DNA of 64,000 nucleotides from Mucilaginibacter sabulilitoris (GCF_034262375.1 NZ_CP139558.1:5704001-5768000); one strand, 5' to 3'; counted from the stretch's first letter, positions 1 through 10,059 are shown. Notes: generated by a model not told the origin, from the sequence alone. Program-made: numbers and translations.

Positions 1-956
1 GGTTTATTAAAGAAGACTACCATGTAATTGGTATGGACAACCTCATTACCGGTGATCTGCGCAATATCGAACACCTCTTTAAACTGGAAAACTTTGAGTT
101 TTACAACCACGATGTTTCCACCTTTGTGCATGTACCCGGCGAGCTGCATTACGTCCTGCACTTCGCCTCGCCGGCAAGCCCTATTGATTATTTAAAAATA
201 CCCATACAAACCTTAAAAGTAGGTTCACTGGGCACCCATAACCTGCTGGGCCTGGCCCTGGCCAAAGGGGCCCGGATGCTCATTGCCTCCACCTCTGAGG
301 TATATGGCGACCCTAACATCAACCCGCAGCCCGAAGAATACTGGGGCAATGTGAACCCGGTTGGTCCGCGTGGGGTGTATGATGAGGCCAAGCGCTTCCA
401 GGAAGCCATCACCATGGCTTACCATACCTTTCATGGGTTGGAAACCCGCATTGTACGTATATTTAACACCTATGGACCGCGTATGCGCCTGAATGACGGC
501 CGGGTACTGCCTGCCTTTATCGGGCAAGCCTTAAGGGGCGAACCGCTGACCATGTTTGGAGATGGTTCACAAACCCGTTCTTTTTGTTATGTGGATGACC
601 TGGTTGAGGGCATTTACCGCCTGCTGCACAGCGATTACCCGCAGCCGGTAAACATCGGTAACCCCGACGAAATCACCATCAGGCAGTTTGGCGAAGAGAT
701 CATCAGGCTTACCGGTACCGATCAACAGCTCATCAGCCTGCCTTTACCGGTTGATGACCCCAAACAGCGACGCCCGGACATTACCAAAGCCAAAAGCATT
801 TTAGGCTGGGAACCAAAGGTTTCCAGAAGCGAGGGGTTAAAGATCACTTTAGATTATTTCAAATCCCTGCCCGAAAAGGAAATCAATCATAAGGATTTTG
901 CATACTATAACAAACTGCAGAAATCATCAATACCCGAAACTAATACCAAAGCATAG
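1..956 (+). CDS. UDP-glucuronate decarboxylase-like SDR epimerase (5' end outside window)
   Basis: Extended short-chain dehydrogenase of the nucleotide-sugar decarboxylase/epimerase group, probably converting UDP-glucuronate to UDP-xylose for surface polysaccharide synthesis. The frame is open from the left edge (reading FIKEDYHVIGMDN), so the Met at base 33 is internal and the Rossmann GxxGxxG loop lies outside the window. Visible marks are the HFASPASP loop, STSEVYGDP, the catalytic YxxxK within VYDEAKR, RIFNTYGPRM, and the substrate-loop FGDGSQTRSFCYVDD. These match the UXS/RmlB-like family closely, but the exact substrate is inferred. A rho-independent terminator follows 23 bases after the stop codon, so transcription ends here. 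Confidence 0.85.
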   Translation, partial: FIKEDYHVIGMDNLITGDLRNIEHLFKLENFEFYNHDVSTFVHVPGELHYVLHFASPASPIDYLKIPIQTLKVGSLGTHNLLGLALAKGARMLIASTSEVYGDPNINPQPEEYWGNVNPVGPRGVYDEAKRFQEAITMAYHTFHGLETRIVRIFNTYGPRMRLNDGRVLPAFIGQALRGEPLTMFGDGSQTRSFCYVDDLVEGIYRLLHSDYPQPVNIGNPDEITIRQFGEEIIRLTGTDQQLISLPLPVDDPKQRRPDITKAKSILGWEPKVSRSEGLKITLDYFKSLPEKEINHKDFAYYNKLQKSSIPETNTKA

Positions 957-978
957 AAACCTATTAATTAAAAAGAAG

Positions 979-1022
979 AAGCCCGGGCAATGAGTCAAAA
1001 CAACTCAGTCCGGGCTTTCTTT
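979..1022 (+). terminator. Rho-independent terminator
   Basis: AAGCCCGG (979-986) pairs with CCGGGCTT (1010-1017). A second inner stem, TGAGT/ACTCA, closes a seven-base loop, and TTCTTTT follows. It ends the decarboxylase/epimerase transcript and lies between convergent genes. Confidence 0.85.
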
Positions 1023-1040
1023 TGCATCCTAAAATTTAAC

Positions 1041-2024
1041 TTATTTCTGATAAGAGGCCTGGTAAGCTTTTGCAGAATCTTTAAGTTTAGATCCGGTAAC
1101 GACATTAAATACACCGTTCTTCTTTAACGTATCAATCAGTTTTGCATTATATACGTTAACCCCTAACTGATTTAGGTGACTGTCATCATAATACATACTA
1201 TCGGGCAAGTTCATTGCTTTATTAAAATTATAATACTCTCCTAAGCCGGCAAAGAGCCTGTCAATTTCATCGTTATTGGTATAAGAGTTATAGTTTGATT
1301 TGGAGAAAGGCGCCTGCACTATAATGTATTTAATATTCTTTGATTTCAACGCGGCCAAAGTTTTCTTAAAGGCTCCCAACTGCAGGGCCGATATGGTAAT
1401 TTTTTGAGTAAATCTCACTTTCTTAGGTTTAAACCGCTCATACGATTGCACATACCCTCCTGAGATATAAGTATCCCCTTTTGTATCATTTTTCTTTTGT
1501 TTTTTTAAATGAAAGGCATTGTTAAAGGCGCCAAATATTAAACTATTATAAAGCCTGATATCATTTATCTCAAATGACATTTTTACGATATCCTCATCCA
1601 TTAACCCGCTTGATATCAAATCTATTTGCGATTCTAAGCCATCCACACCAAATAAAATAGGATATATGTCAACTATTACCAATTTGGGTTTCAAATTTTT
1701 GACGTATTTATCAACCAAATACTTTGTTTGTAATGGCGATTGCGAGCTTGAACCCAGGTTAAATACAGTTAAGCCTTCTTTTTTAAATATTCTTGGGTCA
1801 TAACCTCTGTAGGCATGTGACGACCCCACAACTATAACGTCGACTCCCTTTACCTTTTCCGCCTCACTCATACGCTTGCGGGTAAAGCCCAAACTTCCAA
1901 AATTGTCAAAGTTTTTGGCGAGCGACGCGGGCATAAACGTTCCGAATATCAATATCGTTACCACATAAAAAACGCTGGCAAACGCAATAAACAAGCATAG
2001 TCTAACTGTAAATCGCTTCATCAC
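1041..2024 (-). CDS. SGNH-hydrolase-like membrane-anchored protein, partner of MBOAT
   Basis: 327 residues with one N-terminal membrane segment (about residues 8-30) and a predicted periplasmic domain. VIVVGSSHAYRG carries the GxS block I of SGNH/DltD/AlgJ-like acyl-transfer proteins, and DDSHLNQLG near the C-terminus supplies the D-x-x-H block. In AlgI/AlgJ-like systems such a protein completes acetyl transfer onto an exported polysaccharide after the MBOAT protein moves the acetyl group across the membrane. The gene begins inside the stop codon of the MBOAT gene (TAGTG; an ATG follows one codon later), so the two are translationally coupled. The polysaccharide acceptor is unknown. Confidence 0.75.
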   Translation of the reverse strand: MMKRFTVRLCLFIAFASVFYVVTILIFGTFMPASLAKNFDNFGSLGFTRKRMSEAEKVKGVDVIVVGSSHAYRGYDPRIFKKEGLTVFNLGSSSQSPLQTKYLVDKYVKNLKPKLVIVDIYPILFGVDGLESQIDLISSGLMDEDIVKMSFEINDIRLYNSLIFGAFNNAFHLKKQKKNDTKGDTYISGGYVQSYERFKPKKVRFTQKITISALQLGAFKKTLAALKSKNIKYIIVQAPFSKSNYNSYTNNDEIDRLFAGLGEYYNFNKAMNLPDSMYYDDSHLNQLGVNVYNAKLIDTLKKNGVFNVVTGSKLKDSAKAYQASYQK

Positions 2025-3466
2025 TAAAATTGAAAATAAATAAAATCAGACCCCGTTGTTTGCATGTACATACCTATACAAACTATGATAAACGAATAAA
2101 AGCTCCACCTTAAAACAGGTGTCCATCTTATTCCAATGTTTTCAATAGCGTATCTTCCCTCCCTGCCAATCCATTCAACAATCATGAAAGCTATTATTAT
2201 AAGCAAGATCACCGGTTTAGGAGAAGTTTGGGGCGCTTTAAATAAGTCTTTAGAAAATATGCCGGTTATAATTTGCATGGCTTGCCCTAAGCTTGCCGCA
2301 CGGAAAAATATCCAGGCCAGCACTGTTAAAGAGAACGTTAACAAAATATCAAAAAACTCCCTTGGTGTAGGGAGTGATCTGCCCTTTGCCACTATCTCTA
2401 AATTGCTCCTGTTTGTTTTGAAAATAATAGAGGGCATAATGAAAAGTGCATTTAAACCTCCCCATATAATAAAGGTCCAGTTTGCGCCATGCCAGAAACC
2501 GCTTACCAAAAAAATGATAAATGTATTTCTTACCCGCATCCAGGTGCCACCCTTACTGCCGCCCAGGGGAATATACAGGTAATCTTTAAACCAGCTGGAT
2601 AAGGAAATATGCCACCTCCGCCAAAACTCGGCTATATCCCTTGAAAAATAGGGAAAGGCAAAGTTTCTTAATAAATCGATGCCGAATAACTTAGCTGTAC
2701 CTATGGCTATATCAGAATAACCCGAAAAATCACAATAAATCTGGAAAGTAAATAACAAAGCGCCAAGAACCAATGTGCTGCCCGAGTAGTTTGACGAATG
2801 ATTAAAAATGAGGTTGGCATACTCGGCGCAGTTATCGGCAATTACAACTTTTTTGAATAGCCCCCATAAAATTTGCCGCAAGCCGTCAATCGCCTTCGCG
2901 TAATTAAAGTATCTTTTTACCTTCATCTGTGGCAACAGGTGGGTTGCCCGTTCAATTGGCCCGGCCACCAAAAGCGGAAAAAAACTTACGAATAATGAAT
3001 AGTCAATAAAATTACGTTCGGGTTTAATGCGGTCTTTGTAAATATCGATAACATACGATAGGCCATGAAAGGTATAAAATGAAATGCCAACCGGCAAGAT
3101 CACATTAATTGTTGAAAGCTGCATGTGTATGCCGAGGTGACTAAACGAATCGACAAATGATTGCGCAAAAAAGTTATAATATTTAAACACGCCTAAAAAC
3201 CCCAGGTTAACGCCAACACTTAACCAAAACCAGCCTTTTTTACTCCTTATACTGCTTGCCTCAGACATTTTTATACCTGTAAAATAATCGAGCAGGGTTG
3301 AGAAAATAAGAAGGAAAAGGAATCTGTAATCCCAGCATGAGTAAAAATAATAGCTGGCTATCAGAAGAATAACATTTTGAACCCTGAGACTCCGGTTATT
3401 TAATGACCAGTATATTATAAAGATTACAGGTAAAAAAAATGCAAAGTTTAATGAGTTAAAAAGCAT
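2024..3466 (-). CDS. MBOAT family O-acyltransferase
   Basis: 480-residue polytopic membrane protein of the usual AlgI/PatA/DltB-like length. Diagnostic segments are FYTFHGLSYVID, DFSGYSDIAIGTAKLFG, EFWRRWHISLSSWF with DYLYIPLGG, and SGFWHGANWTFIIWG, which includes the conserved membrane His. It is expected to carry acetyl groups across the inner membrane for O-acetylation of a cell-surface polysaccharide. It is the first gene of a two-gene minus-strand unit with the SGNH-like protein. No clear promoter of the TAnnTTTG type was found directly upstream. Confidence 0.88.
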   Translation of the reverse strand: MLFNSLNFAFFLPVIFIIYWSLNNRSLRVQNVILLIASYYFYSCWDYRFLFLLIFSTLLDYFTGIKMSEASSIRSKKGWFWLSVGVNLGFLGVFKYYNFFAQSFVDSFSHLGIHMQLSTINVILPVGISFYTFHGLSYVIDIYKDRIKPERNFIDYSLFVSFFPLLVAGPIERATHLLPQMKVKRYFNYAKAIDGLRQILWGLFKKVVIADNCAEYANLIFNHSSNYSGSTLVLGALLFTFQIYCDFSGYSDIAIGTAKLFGIDLLRNFAFPYFSRDIAEFWRRWHISLSSWFKDYLYIPLGGSKGGTWMRVRNTFIIFLVSGFWHGANWTFIIWGGLNALFIMPSIIFKTNRSNLEIVAKGRSLPTPREFFDILLTFSLTVLAWIFFRAASLGQAMQIITGIFSKDLFKAPQTSPKPVILLIIIAFMIVEWIGREGRYAIENIGIRWTPVLRWSFYSFIIVCIGMYMQTTGSDFIYFQF

Positions 3467-3755
3467 GAAAGAAGATTAAAATTTTCAGTATTCCGTTTCT
3501 CGTAAATCAATAATTTATGGCGCAATATCCAACGTGCTAAATATATTCAGTTTTCAAACGCCACACGGCATATTGCTTTCTCGCTTTACTACACATTTAT
3601 ATACATTTTTTGTTCACCAGTATTCTACAACAACATCTGATAATGAGGATGTTGATATTAATAAATTGTTAAAATCATCGTATTAAATAAGGTAAGAGAT
3701 ATGGTTGCCTGACAGAAATCAACCCCTTACGGTTTGAAGCAAACCATTGGGTTAT

Positions 3756-3787
3756 TTTGCTTGACGAAAACTTTTTTCCTACTTTTG
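3756..3787 (+). promoter_or_regulatory. Bacteroidota-type promoter for the ABC-F gene
   Basis: TTTG at 3756-3759 and TACTTTTG at 3780-3787 match the TTTG / TAnnTTTG consensus with a 20-base spacer. The start codon follows about 110 bases downstream. Apart from this promoter I see no gene in 3467-3897; a short open frame there on the minus strand has no coding character. Confidence 0.65.
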
Positions 3788-3897
3788 CATCAAATAATCC
3801 CAACACTGTATTTATGTGATAAGTAATTTCTTTCAGAAAAAAATAAACGCAAACCACTAAGCCGGTCGCTGCAATTATTCAATTTAAAGAAATTATT

Positions 3898-5487
3898 ATG
3901 CTTACCCTACAAGGTGTTACCTACATACACCCTAACAGAGATGTATTGTTTTCCGATATAAATCTCACCATCAACAAATACGATAAAATTGCACTAATAG
4001 GCAATAACGGTACAGGCAAATCAACCTTGCTTAAAATTTTAGCCGGGAACCTGCTTTCTTCAAGCGGACTTGTGAAAGCCAGTTCGCAGCCATATTACGT
4101 ACCTCAGCTTTTTGGGCAATTTAATGATTACAGCATTGCCAAGGCCTTGCAGGTAGAGGATAAACTAAACGCCTTAAAAGAAATATTGGATGGCAATGTA
4201 ACCGACGAAAACATGACATTGCTTAACGACGACTGGGCAATTGAAGAACGTTGCCACGAGGCCTTTGCGCATTGGCAACTTCACGGGCTGGACCTGACCC
4301 AAAAAATGGCAGCACTTAGCGGCGGACAAAAAACCAAGGTTTTCCTGGCGGGTATCAATATACACCGGCCGCAGATAGTTTTGTTGGATGAGCCCAGCAA
4401 TCACTTAGATACATTTAGCCGCGATATTCTTTATGATTATATCACATCAACCACAAATACCCTGATGGTGGCGAGCCATGACAGGACATTGTTAAACCTG
4501 CTCAATAATGTTTGTGAGCTCGGCAAACGTGGTATAACTGTTTATGGCGGCAATTATGATTTTTACGCCGAACAGAAAAAGATGGAAAGTGACGCTTTGA
4601 ACCAGGACCTGAAAAGCAAGGAAAAAGCATTACGCAAGGCAAAGGAAACGGAAAGAGAGTCAATTGAACGGCAGCAAAAGCTGGATGCCCGCGGCAGGAA
4701 AAAACAGGAAAAGGCTGGCCTGCCTACCATTGTCATGAATGCATTTAAAAACAACGCCGAGAAAAGCACTTCGCGAATGAAGGGTATACATGCAGAGAAA
4801 GTAACGGGCATTTCGCAGGAACTTACTCAATTGCGCTCAGTCCTCCCGGATGTTGACAAAATGAAAATGGATTTTGACAACTCCAACCTACATAAAGGTA
4901 AAATATTGGTCACCACTAAAGACGTTAATTTTGGCTATAATGGTCAGCTGCTTTGGAAACAGTCTTTGAGCTTTCAGATTATCAGTGGTGATCGTATTGT
5001 TATAAAAGGGGCTAATGGTTCGGGTAAAACCACACTTATTAGGATGATTCTGGGACAATTGCATCCACAATCAGGAAGCATTGACCGGGCCGGAGTTAAA
5101 ACCATATACATTGACCAGGACTATTCACTTATTGATAATACCCTCAAGGTTTATGAACAGGCACAGTGGTTTAATTCAGGCGCATTGCAGGAGCACGATA
5201 TTAAGATCCGTTTAAACCGGTTCCTGTTTACCAGAGAATATTGGGACAAACCTTGTAAAGCCTTAAGCGGCGGGGAAAAAATGCGTTTGATGCTTTGCTC
5301 TTTAGCCATAAGCAACCAGGCGCCAGATATTATGGTACTGGATGAACCGACAAACAACCTCGACATTCAGAATACAGAGATTTTGACCGCTGCTATTAAT
5401 GAATACAAGGGCACGCTACTGGTTGTATCACATGATGAACATTTTTTAAAAAAAATAAACGTGGGGCACTCAATTGATATAAGTTGA
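3898..5487 (+). CDS. ABC-F family ATPase
   Basis: 529-residue soluble protein with two ABC ATPase domains and no membrane segments. Domain 1 has Walker A GNNGTGKST, signature LSGGQKTKV and Walker B IVLLDEPSNHLD. Domain 2 has GANGSGKTT, LSGGEKMRL and IMVLDEPTNNLD. The linker between them (about residues 225-320) is rich in Lys, Glu and Arg, as in ABC-F proteins that act on the ribosomal E site. Such proteins are translation factors (EttA/Uup type) or ribosome-protecting antibiotic-resistance factors (Msr/Lsa/Vga type), and the sequence alone does not decide between them. The gene is monocistronic, with its own promoter and a strong terminator. Confidence 0.9.
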   Translation: MLTLQGVTYIHPNRDVLFSDINLTINKYDKIALIGNNGTGKSTLLKILAGNLLSSSGLVKASSQPYYVPQLFGQFNDYSIAKALQVEDKLNALKEILDGNVTDENMTLLNDDWAIEERCHEAFAHWQLHGLDLTQKMAALSGGQKTKVFLAGINIHRPQIVLLDEPSNHLDTFSRDILYDYITSTTNTLMVASHDRTLLNLLNNVCELGKRGITVYGGNYDFYAEQKKMESDALNQDLKSKEKALRKAKETERESIERQQKLDARGRKKQEKAGLPTIVMNAFKNNAEKSTSRMKGIHAEKVTGISQELTQLRSVLPDVDKMKMDFDNSNLHKGKILVTTKDVNFGYNGQLLWKQSLSFQIISGDRIVIKGANGSGKTTLIRMILGQLHPQSGSIDRAGVKTIYIDQDYSLIDNTLKVYEQAQWFNSGALQEHDIKIRLNRFLFTREYWDKPCKALSGGEKMRLMLCSLAISNQAPDIMVLDEPTNNLDIQNTEILTAAINEYKGTLLVVSHDEHFLKKINVGHSIDIS

Positions 5488-5512
5488 GTATTGCCTCTTA
5501 ACAAAAAAGATC

Positions 5513-5544
5513 AAGCCCCTTACAGCTATTGCCATAAGGGGCTT
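5513..5544. terminator. Bidirectional rho-independent terminator
   Basis: AAGCCCCTTA (5513-5522) pairs perfectly with TAAGGGGCTT (5535-5544) around a 12-base loop. It sits between the convergent ABC-F gene and the surface-lipoprotein operon and could serve both. Confidence 0.8.
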
Positions 5545-5590
5545 AATCATTTATACTGTTTTATCAGTCGGAGATTTCGTTAAATAAGAT

Positions 5591-6823
5591 TTATTGCTTG
5601 TTCCAGAAGGTAAGCTCACTCATGTTACTGTAATTACTATCTCCGCTGTAAACCTTCATTACCCTTATACGAATGTACCGTACAGGTGGAGGGTTACTGA
5701 TCAGGTCAAATTTCATAGGTGCTTGTCCATCATCTGATCTTAAACATTCTTTAAGCAATACCCATCCTTTTGATTTTGCCTCGGCCTCCCAGCCTGGATC
5801 GCTGCTTGACAGGGTTGTAGCCGCGTTTGTAATATCTGCAATTCCCCACACCTGAAAATCAAGGGGGTTATGATATCTATCATTAGAACCCTCATAGCGC
5901 CCCGTTTCTTCTATTCTACCTAAGTTATCATACACTTTTCCCAGGTCAAAGGTAATGTGATGAGGTAGCCTTTGACTGCCATCGCTATGGAAAATATTTG
6001 GATAATTTTGCGGTTCGGTAGTACCGTCCCAAAGTTTACTAACACTTGTTTGCCCCTCATAGGTTCCGACGTCATTAGGAAGCGGATTTTCTCTAAAGAG
6101 CGACTTATCACACTGAACAAATGAATACACCCTCGGAAAAGTATCATAATCAGCCACGGTAAAAGTATCAATAGCTCCTCTTTCGGGAATATATGATGAT
6201 TGATATTGAATTGGAGAAGCCAGTTTATAACTCGGCAGCGTAATGGTTTTGACGTTAGGCAACAACGTAGCTGTGCTGGCTGCTCCGGCACCGTTTGTGT
6301 ATTTGATAACCGTATTAATGTTAATAGTATCCGGGGTGATAAAATTCAGCACCAGTGATCCATCTTCATTAAGCACATAAGGATTAGCCGCATCATATCC
6401 CCTGTTTAATAATTTGCTTGTGTAAACCGGGCCATACACTTTTACATTATTTACTTCAGTAGGAATAGACTTATTTCCCTTGGCATCATAAGAATATATC
6501 GTAAATGAGTAGGTATATTCTGCCAAACCTTTAATAACCGTTCTTACCGAATCAGTACGGGTATTGATATTAACTATCTGCGAATCGGCCCTGTTGTTCC
6601 AGTAAACCACATATTTGGTGATAGACGGGTCGCTGCTTGCTTTCCACTTAAGACCAACCTCTAAATTACCCGGTTGTATTACAGCCGGTCCTGCGGCCCC
6701 GGTATAAACTATTTCATGACCATCAAGAAAATTTCGAAAATCAGTTGCATGGTTGTCTTTCTGGCAACTGTACATAATGACTGACAGGATGCAGCCAAAA
6801 AGTATATATATAAGATTTTTCAT
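5591..6823 (-). CDS. Surface lipoprotein, DUF4998 plus discoidin-like (DUF5000-type) domain
   Basis: 410 residues with a lipoprotein signal peptide whose lipobox Cys is at about residue 20 (VIMYSCQKDN). The N-terminal part (FLDGHEIVYTGAAG, then KYVVYWNNRADSQ) has DUF4998 character, a fibronectin-like fold common beside SusCD pairs. The C-terminal 180 residues (SVSKLWDGT, ITFDLGKVYD, VRYIRIRVMKVY) look like a discoidin/F5-8C-type glycan-binding domain. It is the last gene of the SusCD operon, 25 bases after the next lipoprotein gene. The likely role is outer-surface binding of the carbohydrate ligand; no catalytic residues are recognisable. Confidence 0.75.
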   Translation of the reverse strand: MKNLIYILFGCILSVIMYSCQKDNHATDFRNFLDGHEIVYTGAAGPAVIQPGNLEVGLKWKASSDPSITKYVVYWNNRADSQIVNINTRTDSVRTVIKGLAEYTYSFTIYSYDAKGNKSIPTEVNNVKVYGPVYTSKLLNRGYDAANPYVLNEDGSLVLNFITPDTININTVIKYTNGAGAASTATLLPNVKTITLPSYKLASPIQYQSSYIPERGAIDTFTVADYDTFPRVYSFVQCDKSLFRENPLPNDVGTYEGQTSVSKLWDGTTEPQNYPNIFHSDGSQRLPHHITFDLGKVYDNLGRIEETGRYEGSNDRYHNPLDFQVWGIADITNAATTLSSSDPGWEAEAKSKGWVLLKECLRSDDGQAPMKFDLISNPPPVRYIRIRVMKVYSGDSNYSNMSELTFWNKQ

Positions 6824-6848
6824 GTTTCTATATTTATAAACAATTAAC

Positions 6849-8090
6849 TTATTGTGGCTGACCGTATAGTGAAAGCTCCATCACGTGCGCAATATTACCT
6901 GCTGACCATGTTTGCGATACCGAAAGACGCAGATAATGTACCACAGGCGCATTAAGCGGAACATTAAAATTAACACCGGCCAATACAAACGCATTATCCG
7001 CGGCATTGGTAGAACCTACTGGCAAACCAGATGGTGGATCGGGATAACGGTAATTAGCCAGATTTATCCAGTCGCCTACTACCGCGCCAACGGGTGCCGT
7101 TAATGGCAATTGGGCATCTTGAGGCGATGGTACATTTGAACCCCACAGTGAGAAAACCTTTGGATTACCGTGGTTAAATGCATATTTATCGCCGCCGTCT
7201 GGCCGCTCCCACATTACAAAGCGGCTTAATTTATAAGTACGGCCAACATTAAAGGTACAAACCCATGGTGGAAGAGCTCCGGGGTTAGTGTGCCAGCCAT
7301 CGGAGTTTCCGTCTGTTTTTCCGTCCCACAGGTTAGGTAATACCCATCCGTAGCCTATAGGGCTGTCTGTGGCCAGCTGGTACACACTAAACTGGCTCTT
7401 ATCAAGTAATTGTTCAAACAGCGGGTTTATTGTCTTTTTGAGCGTGTCTGAAATGTTTCCGAATTTATCGGTTATATAAACACCAAACTCCCTGGCATCC
7501 GTATTAAAACCACGTACAGAATAATTAATGGTATCGCTCTTGGTGTAAAACTGCTCCTGTACCTCAAGCTCATTTGTTGATTTATCAAAGGCAATCACAA
7601 TTACGCCGATTGACTTTTTTTGTGGATTTAAAGCGGTTACGTTAACCCCTCCAAAATCGGTTTGTAAAGCAGAGGTTTCACTCACCAATGAAAAAACGGG
7701 AGTTTTAGGATGTACGGTAACCGTAACCGGGTCAGACATTACCTCAGAGCGGCTAACAGTATATAATGTAACATTATAATCCTTTGAGGCAGCAAAGCCT
7801 TCTACGTTTACCGTATCGCTGTAATAGGATGATTTTGTTTCCCGGTCTTCCTTATCCCTGATCTGGTATTTAGCCAGTACATAAAGGATATTATCTGACT
7901 TTGGCAAATCATAGGTTATATAAGAGCCTCCATTATAATTATCAACTTTTACATTAGTAACTACAGCCGGTTTGGTTTTATCGGTCGAAGCAGGCCTGTT
8001 ATAGCCATCGTTACGTTTACATGAAATTATGCTTATCATCAACATACTTAAAAAAAGCAGCAATGAGTAATTCTTTATATTTTTCATCAT
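6849..8090 (-). CDS. Surface lipoprotein, DUF4959-DUF5126-DUF5000-like
   Basis: 413 residues with a lipoprotein signal peptide (ISIISCKRND, Cys about residue 24). It shows the arrangement usual for these SusCD-linked proteins: an N-terminal Ig-like DUF4959 region (TKPAVVTNVKVDNYNGG), a middle DUF5126-like region, and a C-terminal discoidin-like domain (NLWDGKTDGNSDGW, FNVGRTYKLSRFVMWER, VHYLRLSVSQTW). It lies 31 bases downstream of susD. It is probably a surface glycan-binding protein assisting SusD. It resembles its downstream neighbour in overall design, but the sequences differ, so they are not recent duplicates. Confidence 0.75.
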   Translation of the reverse strand: MMKNIKNYSLLLFLSMLMISIISCKRNDGYNRPASTDKTKPAVVTNVKVDNYNGGSYITYDLPKSDNILYVLAKYQIRDKEDRETKSSYYSDTVNVEGFAASKDYNVTLYTVSRSEVMSDPVTVTVHPKTPVFSLVSETSALQTDFGGVNVTALNPQKKSIGVIVIAFDKSTNELEVQEQFYTKSDTINYSVRGFNTDAREFGVYITDKFGNISDTLKKTINPLFEQLLDKSQFSVYQLATDSPIGYGWVLPNLWDGKTDGNSDGWHTNPGALPPWVCTFNVGRTYKLSRFVMWERPDGGDKYAFNHGNPKVFSLWGSNVPSPQDAQLPLTAPVGAVVGDWINLANYRYPDPPSGLPVGSTNAADNAFVLAGVNFNVPLNAPVVHYLRLSVSQTWSAGNIAHVMELSLYGQPQ

Positions 8091-8121
8091 CTTTCAATCA
8101 TTATTTAGTATGAATTATACA

Positions 8122-10035
8122 TTACCAGCCGGTATTTTGAACAAGATTGCTGTTATGCAATAAAGCGTCGTCTGATATGGGCCACAAATAATTCCTGACG
8201 TTAAAAACAGGTGTAATTACCGTACGCGGGCGATAGTAGTTGAGCGACTGCTCTTCGCTTACTGTCCACCCCTGAATTGGCTGGCTTAACACGCTCTGAG
8301 TTTCTTTCCATCTGCGCAGGTCCCAACCGGCCTGGCCTTCAAAAGCCAGCTCTATGCGGCGTTCCTGGTGTATGATCTGACGTAAACCATCTTTGGTAGT
8401 ATATTTATTCGGGTTTCTGGAATAATTATTCCATGCTTCAACAACTCCAGGTATACCGGCCCTCGTACGTACCCTGTCTATATATGGAATAACCTGTGCA
8501 AATGGTTTACCCTGTTCATTCAATGCTTCGGCGTATAAAAGGTACAAGCCGGTAAGCCTTATCAACGGTATATGGAAATCAACCGCCTGAAAGCCATCAT
8601 CATAAACTGATTGATAATTAACCAGTTTTTTAGGCCAGTAGCCGGTAATATTGATATTCACGTTATCATGCGGACCTGCAAATGACGAAGGACCGCGTCC
8701 CTGTACATAAAAGGGAGATTCCGGATTATAAATTCCATTACCAAACCATATCCCTCCGTCAAATGCCACATCGGCATAAAATCTGGGTTCGCGGTTAAAG
8801 TGCGCTTTTACAGTTTCGTATGATTGTTTAATGTAATACCGATTGGCTTCGTCGCCCGCCTGAATAGTATAGCGGTTGGTATAATCCCAGGTTTTGTCTT
8901 CATTAATTGGCACACCTTTATTGGTATAAAACAATTCCTGCTCGGCAATAGGTATAGCAAACGTTCCGGGATTTGAAAAGGCATTCACAACCGATAACGC
9001 GGTAAACCTCGGGGTACAGAAGCCTTGCCTTCCAAAAGTTGGATTTAATGCCCAAATCAATTCGGTATTAATCTCCCACTTTTCGGTAATGGCAGTTTGC
9101 AGCGTTAATTCTAATTTTAAAGAATCATTAAGACTTGGAATATTGCCCGGCGGAATAAAAGTGTGCAGTTTGACACCATTAGCTTCACAAACAGTAATGG
9201 CTTCCAGGGCAGCAGTTGCTGCTTTATCCCATTTTGTGGCATCATAAGTTGCATTAAACAGGGCCTTGCCATCTTTATTTTTCAAGCTTATATAATCCGG
9301 GTTGCCATTAAAAAGCGGGCTTGCCGCGGTTGCCAGAATTTCGGCTTTTACCGAGAGCGCGATTGGCTTGGTTATCCGGCCAAGCTCTTTAGCCTGGTTT
9401 TGTATTGCTACCGGCAAATCGGGAGCAGCCTCGTCAAGTAACCTTACCATGTAATTTACCACAGAATCAACCGGGGCACGTTTTACTTTTACGGCTTCCT
9501 CCGGACTATTGATAGGCAAGTTTACATCAGTAATAGGAATGGGGCCATATAAACGGAATAAGTAGTAATGATAATAGGCCTTCAAAAATTTCACCTCGGC
9601 TATCCACCTCTTTTTCTCATCAAGCGTAAGGTCAACAGGTTTGTCAATATTTTCAAGCATGGTATTGCAGCGCCTTAGCGCTTTGAACATAGCCTGCCCG
9701 CCATTTGTACCATCCCAAAAATTCAACCCAACGTTGCCGGTATTTTGCGTACCCCTGATCAGGTTAAAGCCTACGGGATCAAGTCCTCTAAAATCGGTTA
9801 CATTATTGGGGAATACTACTTCGGCAGAGGTGGTGAAGCCTACGTTATTTTCCAGATATACAAATTGCTGTAAAGTAGCGTAGCAGCTAAACAGATAATT
9901 TTCGGCCTCATTCCGGTTCCTGAACGCATAATCTATGGTACCAACGTTTTCAGGGGTAACGTCAAGGTACTTTTTACATGACGCGCAGCTAATTGCCAAT
10001 ATTGCCGCACATATATATTTGTAATATGATTTCAT
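8122..10035 (-). CDS. SusD/RagB family nutrient-binding outer membrane lipoprotein
   Basis: 637 residues with signal peptide and lipobox (AISCASCKKYLDVTPE; lipidated Cys near residue 20). The sequence then follows the RagB/SusD pattern: early AENYLFSCYATL, a helical TPR-like core with KAYYHYYLFRLYGPIP, and the C-terminal IIHQERRIELAFEGQ and GWDLRRWKE blocks typical of the family. With the SusC transporter it forms a lidded outer-membrane importer that takes a glycan or nucleoside-like ligand. It lies 24 bases downstream of susC in the same operon. Confidence 0.92.
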   Translation of the reverse strand: MKSYYKYICAAILAISCASCKKYLDVTPENVGTIDYAFRNRNEAENYLFSCYATLQQFVYLENNVGFTTSAEVVFPNNVTDFRGLDPVGFNLIRGTQNTGNVGLNFWDGTNGGQAMFKALRRCNTMLENIDKPVDLTLDEKKRWIAEVKFLKAYYHYYLFRLYGPIPITDVNLPINSPEEAVKVKRAPVDSVVNYMVRLLDEAAPDLPVAIQNQAKELGRITKPIALSVKAEILATAASPLFNGNPDYISLKNKDGKALFNATYDATKWDKAATAALEAITVCEANGVKLHTFIPPGNIPSLNDSLKLELTLQTAITEKWEINTELIWALNPTFGRQGFCTPRFTALSVVNAFSNPGTFAIPIAEQELFYTNKGVPINEDKTWDYTNRYTIQAGDEANRYYIKQSYETVKAHFNREPRFYADVAFDGGIWFGNGIYNPESPFYVQGRGPSSFAGPHDNVNINITGYWPKKLVNYQSVYDDGFQAVDFHIPLIRLTGLYLLYAEALNEQGKPFAQVIPYIDRVRTRAGIPGVVEAWNNYSRNPNKYTTKDGLRQIIHQERRIELAFEGQAGWDLRRWKETQSVLSQPIQGWTVSEEQSLNYYRPRTVITPVFNVRNYLWPISDDALLHNSNLVQNTGW

Positions 10036-10059
10036 ATCTTAATTAATAATAGGTTAGTA

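Noticed and set aside
3675..3857. 60-codon open frame on the minus strand in front of the ABC-F gene
   Set aside because: It covers the ABC-F promoter on the opposite strand, has no protein-like pattern and no partner.
3898..5487. Naming the ABC-F protein as an antibiotic-resistance factor
   Set aside because: The two ATPase domains are clear, but the linker does not allow resistance and housekeeping types to be told apart by eye.
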